Source: Winogradskya consettensis (GTDB taxonomy: Bacteria > Actinomycetota > Actinomycetes > Mycobacteriales > Micromonosporaceae). From it: a stretch of DNA of 64,000 nt. Shown one piece after another: positions 43,101-50,646 of this stretch. The notes beneath the pieces are model-generated. The model did not search any database, had not been told where the DNA came from, and saw nothing but the letters and a program-made list of their open reading frames with translations. The position numbers and the translations under genes were made by a program. Each line of letters opens with the position of its first letter. Positions within the stretch are counted from its first letter, which is position 1. The stretch spans positions 211,849 through 275,848 of the forward strand of contig NZ_BOQP01000034.1 in the NCBI RefSeq assembly GCF_018332715.1. The letters are read 5' to 3'.

Positions 43101-43605
43101 CACGTGGCGCGACGACGAGCACAGCGGCGGCGCGTACCGGATGTCCATGCGGCTCGACACCCGGCTGGCCGCGGACCGGCTCGGCGCCGACCATGTGCTG
43201 CTGGTCCGGCGTCACCCCAACGTGATCGACGAGCTGCCCGGCGACGGGTTCGTGCACGACGTCTCCGCGTACCCGGACATGGCCGACCTGCTCGCCGCTG
43301 CCGACATCCTGATCACCGACTACTCCTCGGTCATGTTCGATTTCGCGGCCACCGGCAGGCCGATCCTGTTCTTCACGTACGACCTGGCGCACTACCGCGA
43401 CGAACTGCGCGGGTTCTACTTCGACTTCGAGGCGGAGGCGCCCGGCCCGCTGCTCGCCACGTCAGCCGAGGTGATCGACGCGGTCCGGGACGTCGACGCG
43501 ATCGCCGAGCGCTACGCCGACCGTTACCGCGCGTTCGCCGGTAAAGCCTGCGACCTCGACGACGGCCACGCGGCTGCCCGGCTGGCCGACCGGATGCTGT
43601 CATGA
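40153..43605 (+). CDS. Bifunctional family-2 glycosyltransferase / CDP-glycerol glycerophosphotransferase-like protein
   Basis: The 1150 residues join a GT2 glycosyltransferase (SIVVPVYNVAPYLGECLESL, DDGSTDDS, NGGLGAARNTG, DSDDV; about 1-230) to a central beta-rich region (about 400-750). The C-terminal TagF/TarF-like glycerophosphotransferase domain has VVVQTWHGTPLKRIGFD, KIILYAPTWRDDEH and ITDYSSVMFDFAATGRP (about 780-1145). Predicted role: building a teichoic-acid-like or phosphopolyol glycan at the membrane. ATG 40153. The stop overlaps the next gene's start by 4 bp. Confidence 0.9.
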   Translation: MASPVLSIVVPVYNVAPYLGECLESLAGQYRDALEVIMVDDGSTDDSAAIAERFVEKDSRFRLIRKENGGLGAARNTGVGHATGEYLMFVDSDDVLAPYAAELLVASLEKTGSDFSCGNVLRLNTRGLHQSPMHRGAFAGTFLRTHVSRRPVLLGDRTAWNKVFRRSFYDTHELAFPEGVLYEDALVTVPAHVLATAVDVLETPVYYWREREGPDKSITQRREELPAFLDRLESCWGVSRMLTSQPAIKRLYDESVLKDDLMLFLRVLPRVDADYRSVFLERTNAYLDTVEPEAILELPATQRVLWTLVRNRMLPEILELVPALRRQRRIARRGLRRYHDMDLYHEKLPELPAELFTAGTPRPRTKVHEVEWVDGKLRIRGHAFIPGQSAAHPWSTSRLIWLKESGGRRTRRTPMVNRRCADATGDHGSTRTAYDWSGFEVLIDPLSLRAPNGGWRDNDWSVVVGVVGLGSRSKGSLEIGQPATPVRLTPLYLDDVRIVPYIDAGRLRLRVERVPAVLTGMYGDDDSLVVEGLVEGVRPTSATLSRVPGLPWRRYPLRVEGERFSFRVPVCDLRRDEAAYPPLKIGEPSERWRIRLATGTKRSGEINCVSLMDGQWDPVELGPRTVHVHPRADGDPVLVALPTGPVLTEVSTADRRFRFSGRLHGRSAALSLVLRATGARETRTFPVRATGDTWSVEVDPVAVENFGSTVRMRAGTWHVLCRSGTGPVEPLPAAPAALNVLPLPLAGDAPRVSLEWLADERMVLRVRSALPDEDRGRRNQTRLRERHYPAMRETPLRDVVLYNSFTGRQYSDSPRAVHEELLARGLPLEHQWVSVDGQAPLPHSAEPVPLWSREWHEALATARYIVTNQHLPEWFRRREGQVVVQTWHGTPLKRIGFDIADVQFTDKRYLEKLALETPNWSFLVSPNTFSSPLLRRAFRFGGELLEIGYPRNDVLLQDRTEITERVRAAVGVPPGRKIILYAPTWRDDEHSGGAYRMSMRLDTRLAADRLGADHVLLVRRHPNVIDELPGDGFVHDVSAYPDMADLLAAADILITDYSSVMFDFAATGRPILFFTYDLAHYRDELRGFYFDFEAEAPGPLLATSAEVIDAVRDVDAIAERYADRYRAFAGKACDLDDGHAAARLADRMLS

Positions 43606-44519
43606 TCAAGCGAGCCTGGGGTGCCATCAGGCGCCGTCTCGCCGACCCGCGGCTCACCGAGACCAACGCGCTGCTCGTGGACATCCGCTGGGAGCTCAAA
43701 CAGCAGCGCAAGTATCTCGAAGGCTTCCGCGCGCTGGCGTCGACGCCCATCTACGCCGAGATCCGCGAATTCACCGAAGCCCGGCAATACACCTTCGAGG
43801 AGACCATGCGCCGGGTCGCCCAGGAGCGGCTCAGCCTCGCCCGGTTCGGCGACGGCGAACTCAAGATCATGCTGCGCCCGCAGTTCGGCCTGAAGTTCCA
43901 GCCCTGGTCCGCCGCCCTCGCCGGGGAGCTTCGAGCGGTGCTGGAGATGGACGGCTACGACCCGGACCGCCTGCTGGTCGCCTTCCCTTACACGATTCGC
44001 GACGTGCACTGGACCGGCGTCTGGCTGGACCTCTGGCCCGAGGTGAAACCCCTGCTCAACCCCGATGTGCACTATGGCTCCGCGCACGTCACCCGGCCCG
44101 TCTTCTTCGCCCAGCTCGGCGAGCGCGGGGTACAGCTGTGGCGCGACGTCTGGGACGGTCAGCGGATCTGCGTCGTCACCGGGCAGGGGTCCCGCTTCAA
44201 GCTGGAACCGGCGCTGTTCGACAACGCGAAGTCAGTCGAGTTTCTCTACTCGACGCCGCGGGATGCCTACGCCGATCTCTCCCGCCTGAAGAATGAATTG
44301 GAAAGACGGGACGCTGACAAGTTGTACCTGCTTGCTCTCGGACCGTGCGGAACTCTCGTCGCCGCGTGGCTCTCGCAGCGCGGCCGATGGGCCATCGACA
44401 TGGGCCACATCAGCGAGAGCTGGGCGAACGTCTTCGCCGACGGCGCCTGGCCGGAGTCCCTCAACGTTGTCAAGAAGTACCCATCCAACCACCCCACCGC
44501 CGCCCTCGACCAGACTTAA
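43602..44519 (+). CDS. GT-D fold glycosyltransferase-like protein
   Basis: The 305 residues contain RLSLARFGDGELKIM, the DxE-bearing signature of GT-D (DUF1792) glycosyltransferases, plus GQRICVVTGQGSRF and KLYLLALGPCGTLVAAWLSQRGRWAIDMGH typical of the family. The N-terminal basic segment may associate with membrane. ATGA overlap with the large glycosyltransferase implies translational coupling and action on the same polymer. Confidence 0.88.
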   Translation: MIKRAWGAIRRRLADPRLTETNALLVDIRWELKQQRKYLEGFRALASTPIYAEIREFTEARQYTFEETMRRVAQERLSLARFGDGELKIMLRPQFGLKFQPWSAALAGELRAVLEMDGYDPDRLLVAFPYTIRDVHWTGVWLDLWPEVKPLLNPDVHYGSAHVTRPVFFAQLGERGVQLWRDVWDGQRICVVTGQGSRFKLEPALFDNAKSVEFLYSTPRDAYADLSRLKNELERRDADKLYLLALGPCGTLVAAWLSQRGRWAIDMGHISESWANVFADGAWPESLNVVKKYPSNHPTAALDQT

Positions 44520-44582
44520 GACTTTCCCCCAGGCGGCCCTCCGGGCGTTGCATCGGTGACACCGGCCACTATCGTTTGCCTC

Positions 44583-45269
44583 ATGACCTCCATCGCCCTT
44601 GCTGAGGAGCTCCTCCTCCTCGCGTACGACGACCAGACCGGCAAGGCGACCGGTTCCCGCATCGGGCTCGACCTCGGCATGGCCGCTGCGGTGCTGGTCG
44701 ACCTCGCGCTGGCCGGGCGGATCGCGTACGTCGCCGGGAACCTGGTCGTCAACGACCCCACGCCGACCGGGGACCCGATCGCCGACCGGATCCTCGCGAA
44801 GGCCGCCGACGACGACCCGCACACCCCCGCACAATGGGTCCAGCGCCTGCGTCACCGCCTGCGCCAGCACGTCCTCGACGATCTCATCACCCGCGGCGTC
44901 ATCCGCGACGAGGACGAGACCCAGATGGGCGGCGTCATCCACCTGCACCGCTACCCGACCACCGACCCGGCCTTCGAAGCCGAGATCCGCAAGCGCCTCG
45001 CCGAAGCCCTCATCACCGACGCCGTCCCGGACGAGCGCACCGCCGCCCTCTGCACCCTGCTGGTCGCCACCCGCATGGAGCCGGCCCTGCGCCTGCCCCC
45101 GGAGGAAGCCGCCCGCGCCCACGAACGCCTCGAGAAGATCGCCAGCGGAGCCGGCTTCTCCGGCGACGCCAACCTCGAGAACTCCATCGTCCGCCCCAGC
45201 GTCGCCCTGGTCGTCGCCACCCTCGGCAACGCCATCCGAGCCGCCCTGGGCGCCCCCCGCGTCGTCTGA
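44583..45269 (+). CDS. GOLPH3/GPP34-family protein
   Basis: The 228 residues match the bacterial GPP34 (GOLPH3) family: IALAEELLLLAYDDQTGK, LGMAAAVLVDLALAGRI and AQWVQRLRHRLRQHVLDDLITRGVI. Eukaryotic GOLPH3 binds PI4P and retains glycosyltransferases in the Golgi; bacterial members are poorly understood. It lies directly downstream of two glycosyltransferase genes, 63 bp away. ATG 44583. Closed by a terminator. Confidence 0.9.
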   Translation: MTSIALAEELLLLAYDDQTGKATGSRIGLDLGMAAAVLVDLALAGRIAYVAGNLVVNDPTPTGDPIADRILAKAADDDPHTPAQWVQRLRHRLRQHVLDDLITRGVIRDEDETQMGGVIHLHRYPTTDPAFEAEIRKRLAEALITDAVPDERTAALCTLLVATRMEPALRLPPEEAARAHERLEKIASGAGFSGDANLENSIVRPSVALVVATLGNAIRAALGAPRVV

Positions 45270-45279
45270 GCAGAGAGCA

Positions 45280-45304
45280 CCGTTGCGCCGAGGAGGCGCA
45301 ACGG
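45280..45304. terminator. Bidirectional terminator between the GPP34 and fic genes
   Basis: A perfect 10-bp stem ccgttgcgcc/ggcgcaacgg (45280-45289 with 45295-45304) with loop gagga. It ends immediately before the minus-strand fic stop codon. Confidence 0.8.
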
Positions 45305-45305
45305 C

Positions 45306-46481
45306 TCAGATCGCGTTGATGATGTTCAGAATGTTGCGGTTGGCGAAGACCCGGCCATACTGCCGACCGGTGCGTTCCTCGAGGATGCCGAGGCTGACCA
45401 GCCGATTCACGGCCGTGTTGGCGGCAGGGTAACTGACGCCATGACGTTGTGATGCCGTGGTGGGAGTGATCATCGGATATCCGATGAGATCTTCGGTGAT
45501 CCGGGTGGCGACACCCCGGATACTGGCCTTCATCAGGCGGTTCATTGCTTCGTCCCGCCAGTCGTGCAGGGCATCGATCTTTTCGACTGCCCTGACGGCC
45601 TGTGCCCTGACCGCCTCGGAGAAGAACTGGATCCAGGGGTCGAACTCGCCCGTGGCACTGCACCGGAGCAAATGATCCTGATACTCGCGGCGCCGTGACT
45701 CCAGCCAAGGAGACAGGTTCAGAACCGGGACTCTCAACTCACCGCGACAGGCCAACTGAAGAACACATACCAGTCTGCCGAGCCGGCCGTTGCCGTCGTT
45801 GAACGGGTGCAGAGTCTCAAATTGGTAGTGGCCCAGAGCCATCTTGACCACCAGGGGAAAGACATCCTCACCGTTGATCCATGACGCCCAGGCTTGGACT
45901 CCGGCCTGCAGTTGGTCGCCGGGTGGGCACGGGATGAACCGAGCGTCGCCCACTCGTCCGCCACCACTACCGATGAAAACCTGGGTCGTACGGACGTGAC
46001 CCGCCTCGCCGGAGTCCCCCCGAGTGCCACGAACAAGTCGTTTCTGCAGCTGTTCGAGCATGCTGACCGTGATCGGTTTGTCTTTGATCCAGTCGAATGC
46101 CAGCTCCGCTGCTTCGACGTAGTTGACGACTTCGGCGACAGACGCCGTCAGTTGATCCCGGTCGAGAAAGTCGGCTTCCAGCACGTCGTCAAGCGTCGTG
46201 TACGTACCTTCCAGGGCCGAGGTGCTGACAGCCTCGCGTCGAATCGCCGGGCGGGCCAGCAAAGTCGGGTTCGGCAGCCGGAAGGCGGCTTGATCCAGAC
46301 GCGCGACCGCCGCAGTCGCGTTGGCTACTGCGACGTAGGTCTCCTGGCTGAGGTTCAGCTTCCAGGGAAGCGGATCGGGAAGAAATGCGCGCTCGTTATA
46401 TTGCTCACCGTAACGAGGGTCCCAGCCGCCGATACGGACAAGTGAGCCAACAGGGGATGTTTCGAAATCTGGGTACTGCAC
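45306..46481 (-). CDS. Fic family protein with C-terminal winged helix
   Basis: Predicted AMP- (or other nucleotide-) transferase. It has the Fic_N region, an inhibitory helix motif TSALEGT upstream (class II), the active-site HPFNDGNGRLGR, and a C-terminal winged-helix-like region (ASQRHGVSYPAANTAVNRLVSLGILEERTGRQYGRVF) suited to DNA binding. The start is uncertain. The frame opens at TTG 46532, inside an operator-like inverted repeat, while GTG 46481 (391 residues) preserves the conserved domain. Neither has a Shine-Dalgarno. Base composition is clearly lower in GC than neighbours, suggesting transfer. Confidence 0.85.
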   Translation of the reverse strand: MQYPDFETSPVGSLVRIGGWDPRYGEQYNERAFLPDPLPWKLNLSQETYVAVANATAAVARLDQAAFRLPNPTLLARPAIRREAVSTSALEGTYTTLDDVLEADFLDRDQLTASVAEVVNYVEAAELAFDWIKDKPITVSMLEQLQKRLVRGTRGDSGEAGHVRTTQVFIGSGGGRVGDARFIPCPPGDQLQAGVQAWASWINGEDVFPLVVKMALGHYQFETLHPFNDGNGRLGRLVCVLQLACRGELRVPVLNLSPWLESRRREYQDHLLRCSATGEFDPWIQFFSEAVRAQAVRAVEKIDALHDWRDEAMNRLMKASIRGVATRITEDLIGYPMITPTTASQRHGVSYPAANTAVNRLVSLGILEERTGRQYGRVFANRNILNIINAI

Positions 46482-46505
46482 CCGATCTAAAGTAACGGTC
46501 GATTC

Positions 46506-46534
46506 GCTTACAATCCAGCGATTAGATTGCAAGT
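46506..46534. promoter_or_regulatory. Operator-like inverted repeat A at the fic start
   Basis: Half-sites gcttacaatcc (46506-46516) and agattgcaagt (46524-46534) with a 7-base spacer. The same half-sites and spacing occur in repeat B. It would cover the fic promoter region if translation starts at 46481. Confidence 0.6.
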
Positions 46535-46574
46535 CTGGACGTTGGCACGAAGCGAGTTTGTAAGCCGATCCGGA

Positions 46575-46609
46575 AGTACTTACAATCTCGGGTCAAGATT
46601 GTAAGTACT
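46575..46609. promoter_or_regulatory. Operator-like inverted repeat B upstream of fic
   Basis: Perfect 14-bp arms (46575-46588 with 46596-46609) around a 7-base spacer cgggtca. The core acttacaatct-N7-agattgtaagt matches repeat A. An additional half-site tttgtaagc is at 46557-46565. It could alternatively act as the terminator of the upstream minus-strand phosphohexomutase, which ends at 46624. Confidence 0.65.
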
Positions 46610-46623
46610 CTCCGTGACGAGCG

Positions 46624-48282
46624 TCAGAGTGAGGACGGCAGGCCGAGGGCATCGCTGATTTCGCGGCGGAGGGTGGCCATGGAGGTGCCGGAGCGGAACT
46701 GGGCGTTGACCAGTTTGCCGGTGCCGAGGGGTTCGACGACCTCCAGGTAGGCCTTGAGCTTCGGTTCGGTGCCCGAGGGGCGGATGACCACGCGGGCCTG
46801 GGCGGTGCGCAGGGTGAGGACGTCGGCGTCGGGGGCGCGGTCGTCGACCTCGGTGATGGGTACGCCGAGGAGCTCGGTCGGCGGGTTCGTCCGTACGTGG
46901 GTCATCATGCGGGTGATTTCGCTGAGTTCGTCGACGCGGACGGAGAGCTGGTCGGTGCGGTGGACGCCGAACTCGGTGTCCAGCTCGTCGAGGCGGTCGC
47001 GGATGGTCCTGCCCTCCGCCTTCAGTGACGCGGCCAGTTCCGCCACGGTGAGGGCGGCGGTGATGCCGTCCTTGTCGCGGACCATGTCGGGGGCCACGCA
47101 GTAGCCGAGCGCCTCCTCGTAGCCGTAGGCCAGTTCGTCGGCGGCCCGGACGATCCACTTGAAGCCGGTCAGCGTCTCCGCGTAGGGCACGCCCCGCGCC
47201 TCGCAGAGCGCACCGAGCTGGCTGGACGACACGATCGTGGTGGCGTACGTGCCGGGGGTGCCGCGCCGGATCAGGTGGTCGGCGAGCAGTACGCCGAGCT
47301 CGTCGCCGCGCAGCGCCCGCCAGCCGCCATCGGGGCGTAGCGGGATGGCCACCGCGCACCGGTCGGCGTCGGGGTCGTTGGCGATGGCTAGGTCGGCTCC
47401 GGTCGCCTCGGCGAGCGCGAGGAGCAGGTCCATCGCGCCCTTCTCCTCCGGGTTGGGGAACGCGACCGTGGGGAAGTCCGGGTCCGGCTCGGCCTGTTCG
47501 GCGACGATGGCCGGGGCGGCGAAACCGGCTTCGGCGAAGGCTGCGGCGAGGACCTGGCCACCCACACCGTGCAGGGGTGTGTACGCGACTCTCAGGTCAC
47601 GCGGGCCTTCGGCGACTACGGCGGCGGCGCTCCGGGCGTACCCGTCGATGATCTGTTCGTCGAGGAGCGTGCCGGGCCCGCCCAGCGGGACCGCGGTGAC
47701 CTTCTCGATCGCGCGGATCGCGGCCTCGATGCCGGTGTCGGCGGGCGGGACGATCTGCGCGCCGGCGCCGGCCGGACCACCGAGCTGGGCGCCCAGATAG
47801 ACCTTGTAGCCGTTGTCCTGGGGCGGGTTGTGGCTGGCGGTGACCATCACGCCGGCGACCGCGTCGAGTTTGCGGACCGCGTAGGCCAGGACCGGGGTCG
47901 GCAGCGGCCGGGGGAGCACCAGGGCCTCGCGCCCGGCCGCGGTGGCGACCCGGGCGGTGCGTTCGGCGAAGTCCTTCGAGCCGTGCCGGGCGTCGTAGCC
48001 GATGACCAGGGGGCCGGTGCCGCCCTGCTCGGCGAGCCAGGTGACCAGCCCGGCGGCGGCGCGGGTGACCACGGCCAGGTTCATGCCGTTGGGACCTGCC
48101 CGCAACCGGCCGCGCAGCCCCGCGGTGCCGAAGGTGAGTGGGCCGGCGAACCGGTCGGCCAGCTCCTCCCCGGTCTGCGGGAGCCGGTCCAGCAGGTCGC
48201 GGATCTCTTCGCGGCCCGCCGGGTCCGGGTCGTCCGCCAGCCAGGTCTCGGCCAGCTCTCGTAGCTCGTCAGTTGTTGCCAT
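46624..48282 (-). CDS. Phosphoglucomutase/phosphomannomutase family protein
   Basis: Alpha-D-phosphohexomutase superfamily, interconverting sugar 1- and 6-phosphates or pentose phosphates. The 552 residues carry FGTAGLRGRLRAGPNGMN, the phosphoserine loop VMVTASHNPPQDNGYKVY, the metal loop ANDPDADRC and the C-terminal phosphate-binding VIRPSGTEPKLKAY. The 550-residue size and GTAGLRG fit the PGM2/PMM-like phosphopentomutase-capable group. With deoA and deoC nearby, a phosphopentomutase role linking deoxyribose 1-phosphate to DeoC is plausible but unproven. Confidence 0.92.
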   Translation of the reverse strand: MATTDELRELAETWLADDPDPAGREEIRDLLDRLPQTGEELADRFAGPLTFGTAGLRGRLRAGPNGMNLAVVTRAAAGLVTWLAEQGGTGPLVIGYDARHGSKDFAERTARVATAAGREALVLPRPLPTPVLAYAVRKLDAVAGVMVTASHNPPQDNGYKVYLGAQLGGPAGAGAQIVPPADTGIEAAIRAIEKVTAVPLGGPGTLLDEQIIDGYARSAAAVVAEGPRDLRVAYTPLHGVGGQVLAAAFAEAGFAAPAIVAEQAEPDPDFPTVAFPNPEEKGAMDLLLALAEATGADLAIANDPDADRCAVAIPLRPDGGWRALRGDELGVLLADHLIRRGTPGTYATTIVSSSQLGALCEARGVPYAETLTGFKWIVRAADELAYGYEEALGYCVAPDMVRDKDGITAALTVAELAASLKAEGRTIRDRLDELDTEFGVHRTDQLSVRVDELSEITRMMTHVRTNPPTELLGVPITEVDDRAPDADVLTLRTAQARVVIRPSGTEPKLKAYLEVVEPLGTGKLVNAQFRSGTSMATLRREISDALGLPSSL

Positions 48283-48346
48283 GCACAGTTCGTAGCATGG
48301 CCCCTGTTTATGGTTTCACCTGGGTTTTCCGCCGCGGGAAACAGAG

Positions 48347-50383
48347 CTAGCCGTCGAGGGCGAAGCTCTTGACCAACTCGTCGAAGATCGGCTTGCTGTC
48401 GGCGAACTGCTCCTCGGTGCTGGTCATGTAGAACGAATACGCCTTGCCGCCCTCGATCAGCGCGCCCCAGAGCCCGTGCCGGGTGCCGTCGCAGGTGTAT
48501 TCGAGGACCGCGCCCTGCTTGCCGTCGATCTCCTGCTCGGTGAGGCCGACCTGCTTGTACGGCTTGGGGCAGCTGGAGCCCTTCTTCTTCAGATTGCTCT
48601 CGGCGATCTTCAGGAAGGCCTGCGCCTCACCCTTGCCCGGCTCGACCAGCAGCCGGACCTTGCGGTCGGAGTCGGGGTCCACATAGTCGACCCAGCTGCC
48701 GCCGCTCTTCTTGGTCCAGCCCTCGGGCACCGAGACGCTGGTCCCGCGGCCCTTGTAGGCGACCGTCGGGAAGTTGGCACCGGCAGGCTCTGACGCCTGC
48801 GGCAGCGCGGCCGTCGTCGTGGCCTTGTCGTCGTTGCCACTGCCGCTGAAGATCAGCACCACGACGAGGATCAGCACGAGCGCGGCACCGCCGGCGGCGG
48901 CGAGCTGGGTGTTGCGCGGCCAGCCCTTGACCGTGGTGACCGCCTTGTCGGTGGTCTGCCGGACGGTGGTGACCGTCTTGTCGATCATCTGCTTGCGCTT
49001 GGCACCGGGGCTCATGGTGACCGTGCCGCCGCCGTAGTTCATCGGCTCGCGGGCGGCGCGGTTGCCGTCCCACTGCCGGCGCGGCGGAATAACGCTCGTC
49101 GTGTCGCCGTGGTTGCCGTTGGCGATGACGCTGGTGCGGTCGCCGTGGTTGCCGGGCGGGATGACGCTGGTCCGGTCGCCGTGGCTGCCCCCGGCGGATG
49201 GGAGCACGCTCGTGCGGTCGCCGCCGCGAGCCCCGCCGGGCATCGGCGGAGGCGGCGGGTAGGCGCCCGTGGGCTGGTCGGCGCCGGGCGCGGCACCACG
49301 CCGCTGCTGGCCCGGCGCGTTGTCCTTGTTGAGCTTGGCCAGATGCCCGGAGAGCGACTCGCCGGGGGCGAGCATGGCCCGGCCGCCGATCTGCCCGGAA
49401 GGCTTCGGCTGCTGGGGCGGCGGGATCTGCTGGGTCTCGGCCGCCGGCGGGCGCTGCGACGGGACCACCGAGTAGGGGTCCGTCATCATGTGCGGCGGGG
49501 CCTTGCTGGCCAGCGGCCCGGCGAGCTGCTGGCGCAGCATCGTGCGGGCGGTCGTCACGTCGAAGCGGCGGGCGGGGTCCTTCTCGAGCAGGCCCATCAG
49601 GACCGGCGTGAGCGAGCCGGCGCGCACGGCGGGGGTCGGCGGGTCCTCGACGACGGCGTGCATCGTCTCGATCGGGTCACCCTTGTCGAACGGCGGCCGG
49701 CCCTCGATCGCGGTGAAGAGCGTCACACCTAGCGAGAACAGGTCGCTCGGCGGGCCGAAGTCGCTGCCCATCGCCCGCTCGGGGGAGATGAAGTGCGGTG
49801 AGCCGAGCACCATGCCGGGCGTGGTGAGCTGCACGTCGGTGGGCATCCGGGCGACACCGAAGTCGGTGAGCACGCAGCGCCCGTCGTTGCAGATGAGCAC
49901 GTTGGCGGGCTTGACGTCACGGTGCAGCACGCCGTGCGCGTGGGCCACCTCGAGCGCACCCAGCAGCGCGATGCCGATCTTGGCGACCGCGCGGGCGGCG
50001 ACCGGGCCGTCCTCGATCACCATGTCGGCGAGGCTGCGCGCTTCGAGCAGCTCCATGACGATCCAGGGACGGCCGTTCTCGTGCACGACGTCATAGACCT
50101 GGACAACGGCCGGGTGCTGCAGAGCAGCGGCGGCGCGGGCCTCGCGCATCGTCCGCTCATACATCGAGTCACGGTCGCTGGGCGCCAGGCCGGGCGGGAG
50201 GATGACCTCCTTGATGGCCACGTCGCGGCGAAGCAGCGTGTCGGCGGCGCGCCACACCGTGCCCATACCGCCGTGACCCACGGCCGAGCGCAGCGTGTAA
50301 CGCCCACCGATGAGCGTGCCCGGGGCTGCGCGTCCGCTGGTCGAAGCGGTGTTGCCACTGCTCCACGTCGGGATCTGAGTCAC
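48347..50383 (-). CDS. Membrane Ser/Thr protein kinase (PknB-like, without PASTA)
   Basis: The 678 residues have an N-terminal Hanks-type kinase domain (about 25-285): VGHGGMGTVWRA, VAIKEV, HRDVKPANVLI, DFGVARM, and activation loop TPGMVLGSPHFISPE. A Pro/Gln-rich juxtamembrane region holds four repeats of the GDRTSVIPPGNH type (about 385-440). One membrane helix (LAAAGGAALVLILVVVLIFSG) and a C-terminal extracytoplasmic domain of about 150 residues with two Cys follow, in place of PASTA repeats. GTG 50383. Targets unknown. Confidence 0.93.
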   Translation of the reverse strand: MTQIPTWSSGNTASTSGRAAPGTLIGGRYTLRSAVGHGGMGTVWRAADTLLRRDVAIKEVILPPGLAPSDRDSMYERTMREARAAAALQHPAVVQVYDVVHENGRPWIVMELLEARSLADMVIEDGPVAARAVAKIGIALLGALEVAHAHGVLHRDVKPANVLICNDGRCVLTDFGVARMPTDVQLTTPGMVLGSPHFISPERAMGSDFGPPSDLFSLGVTLFTAIEGRPPFDKGDPIETMHAVVEDPPTPAVRAGSLTPVLMGLLEKDPARRFDVTTARTMLRQQLAGPLASKAPPHMMTDPYSVVPSQRPPAAETQQIPPPQQPKPSGQIGGRAMLAPGESLSGHLAKLNKDNAPGQQRRGAAPGADQPTGAYPPPPPMPGGARGGDRTSVLPSAGGSHGDRTSVIPPGNHGDRTSVIANGNHGDTTSVIPPRRQWDGNRAAREPMNYGGGTVTMSPGAKRKQMIDKTVTTVRQTTDKAVTTVKGWPRNTQLAAAGGAALVLILVVVLIFSGSGNDDKATTTAALPQASEPAGANFPTVAYKGRGTSVSVPEGWTKKSGGSWVDYVDPDSDRKVRLLVEPGKGEAQAFLKIAESNLKKKGSSCPKPYKQVGLTEQEIDGKQGAVLEYTCDGTRHGLWGALIEGGKAYSFYMTSTEEQFADSKPIFDELVKSFALDG
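49084..49222 (-). repeat. Four 36-42-bp repeats in the kinase juxtamembrane region
   Basis: They encode GDRTSVLPSAGGSH, GDRTSVIPPGNH, GDRTSVIANGNH and GDTTSVIPPRRQ. Each unit offers a TS pair after a basic residue, which could be autophosphorylation or FHA-binding sites (inference). Confidence 0.75.
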
Positions 50384-50491
50384 AGAGATGCCACCGAAGG
50401 GGGTCTAGGGGGCGGTCGGCCAACCCCGCTATCTTGCCCGGTCCGACCCGGTTTCCGGAAGTCGGTCGCCGAGTGTTCTCGTTCTCTCGAC

Positions 50492-50507
50492 GGTACGTAG
50501 CCGTACC
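50492..50507. promoter_or_regulatory. Small inverted repeat in the kinase/amidohydrolase divergent region
   Basis: ggtacg (50492-50497) and cgtacc (50502-50507) with a 4-base spacer, in the 263-bp region between divergent genes. Possible operator; no regulator known. Confidence 0.3.
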
Positions 50508-50646
50508 ATCGCTTTCGGTGGCACTTTTCGGACGCCGGGGCTCGTATCACCCGGGCGTGTATTTCTAATCCCGGTGGAACCGGTGGCGGGGGTCTAGGCT
50601 TTCGCGATTGCGGACACCGGACTCAAGGACGAGAGCGATACCGAAC

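Noticed and set aside
48310..48345. Terminator hairpin after the Ser/Thr kinase gene
   Set aside because: The possible stem gtttcc/ggaaac includes a bulge and only about 6 bp, too weak to claim.
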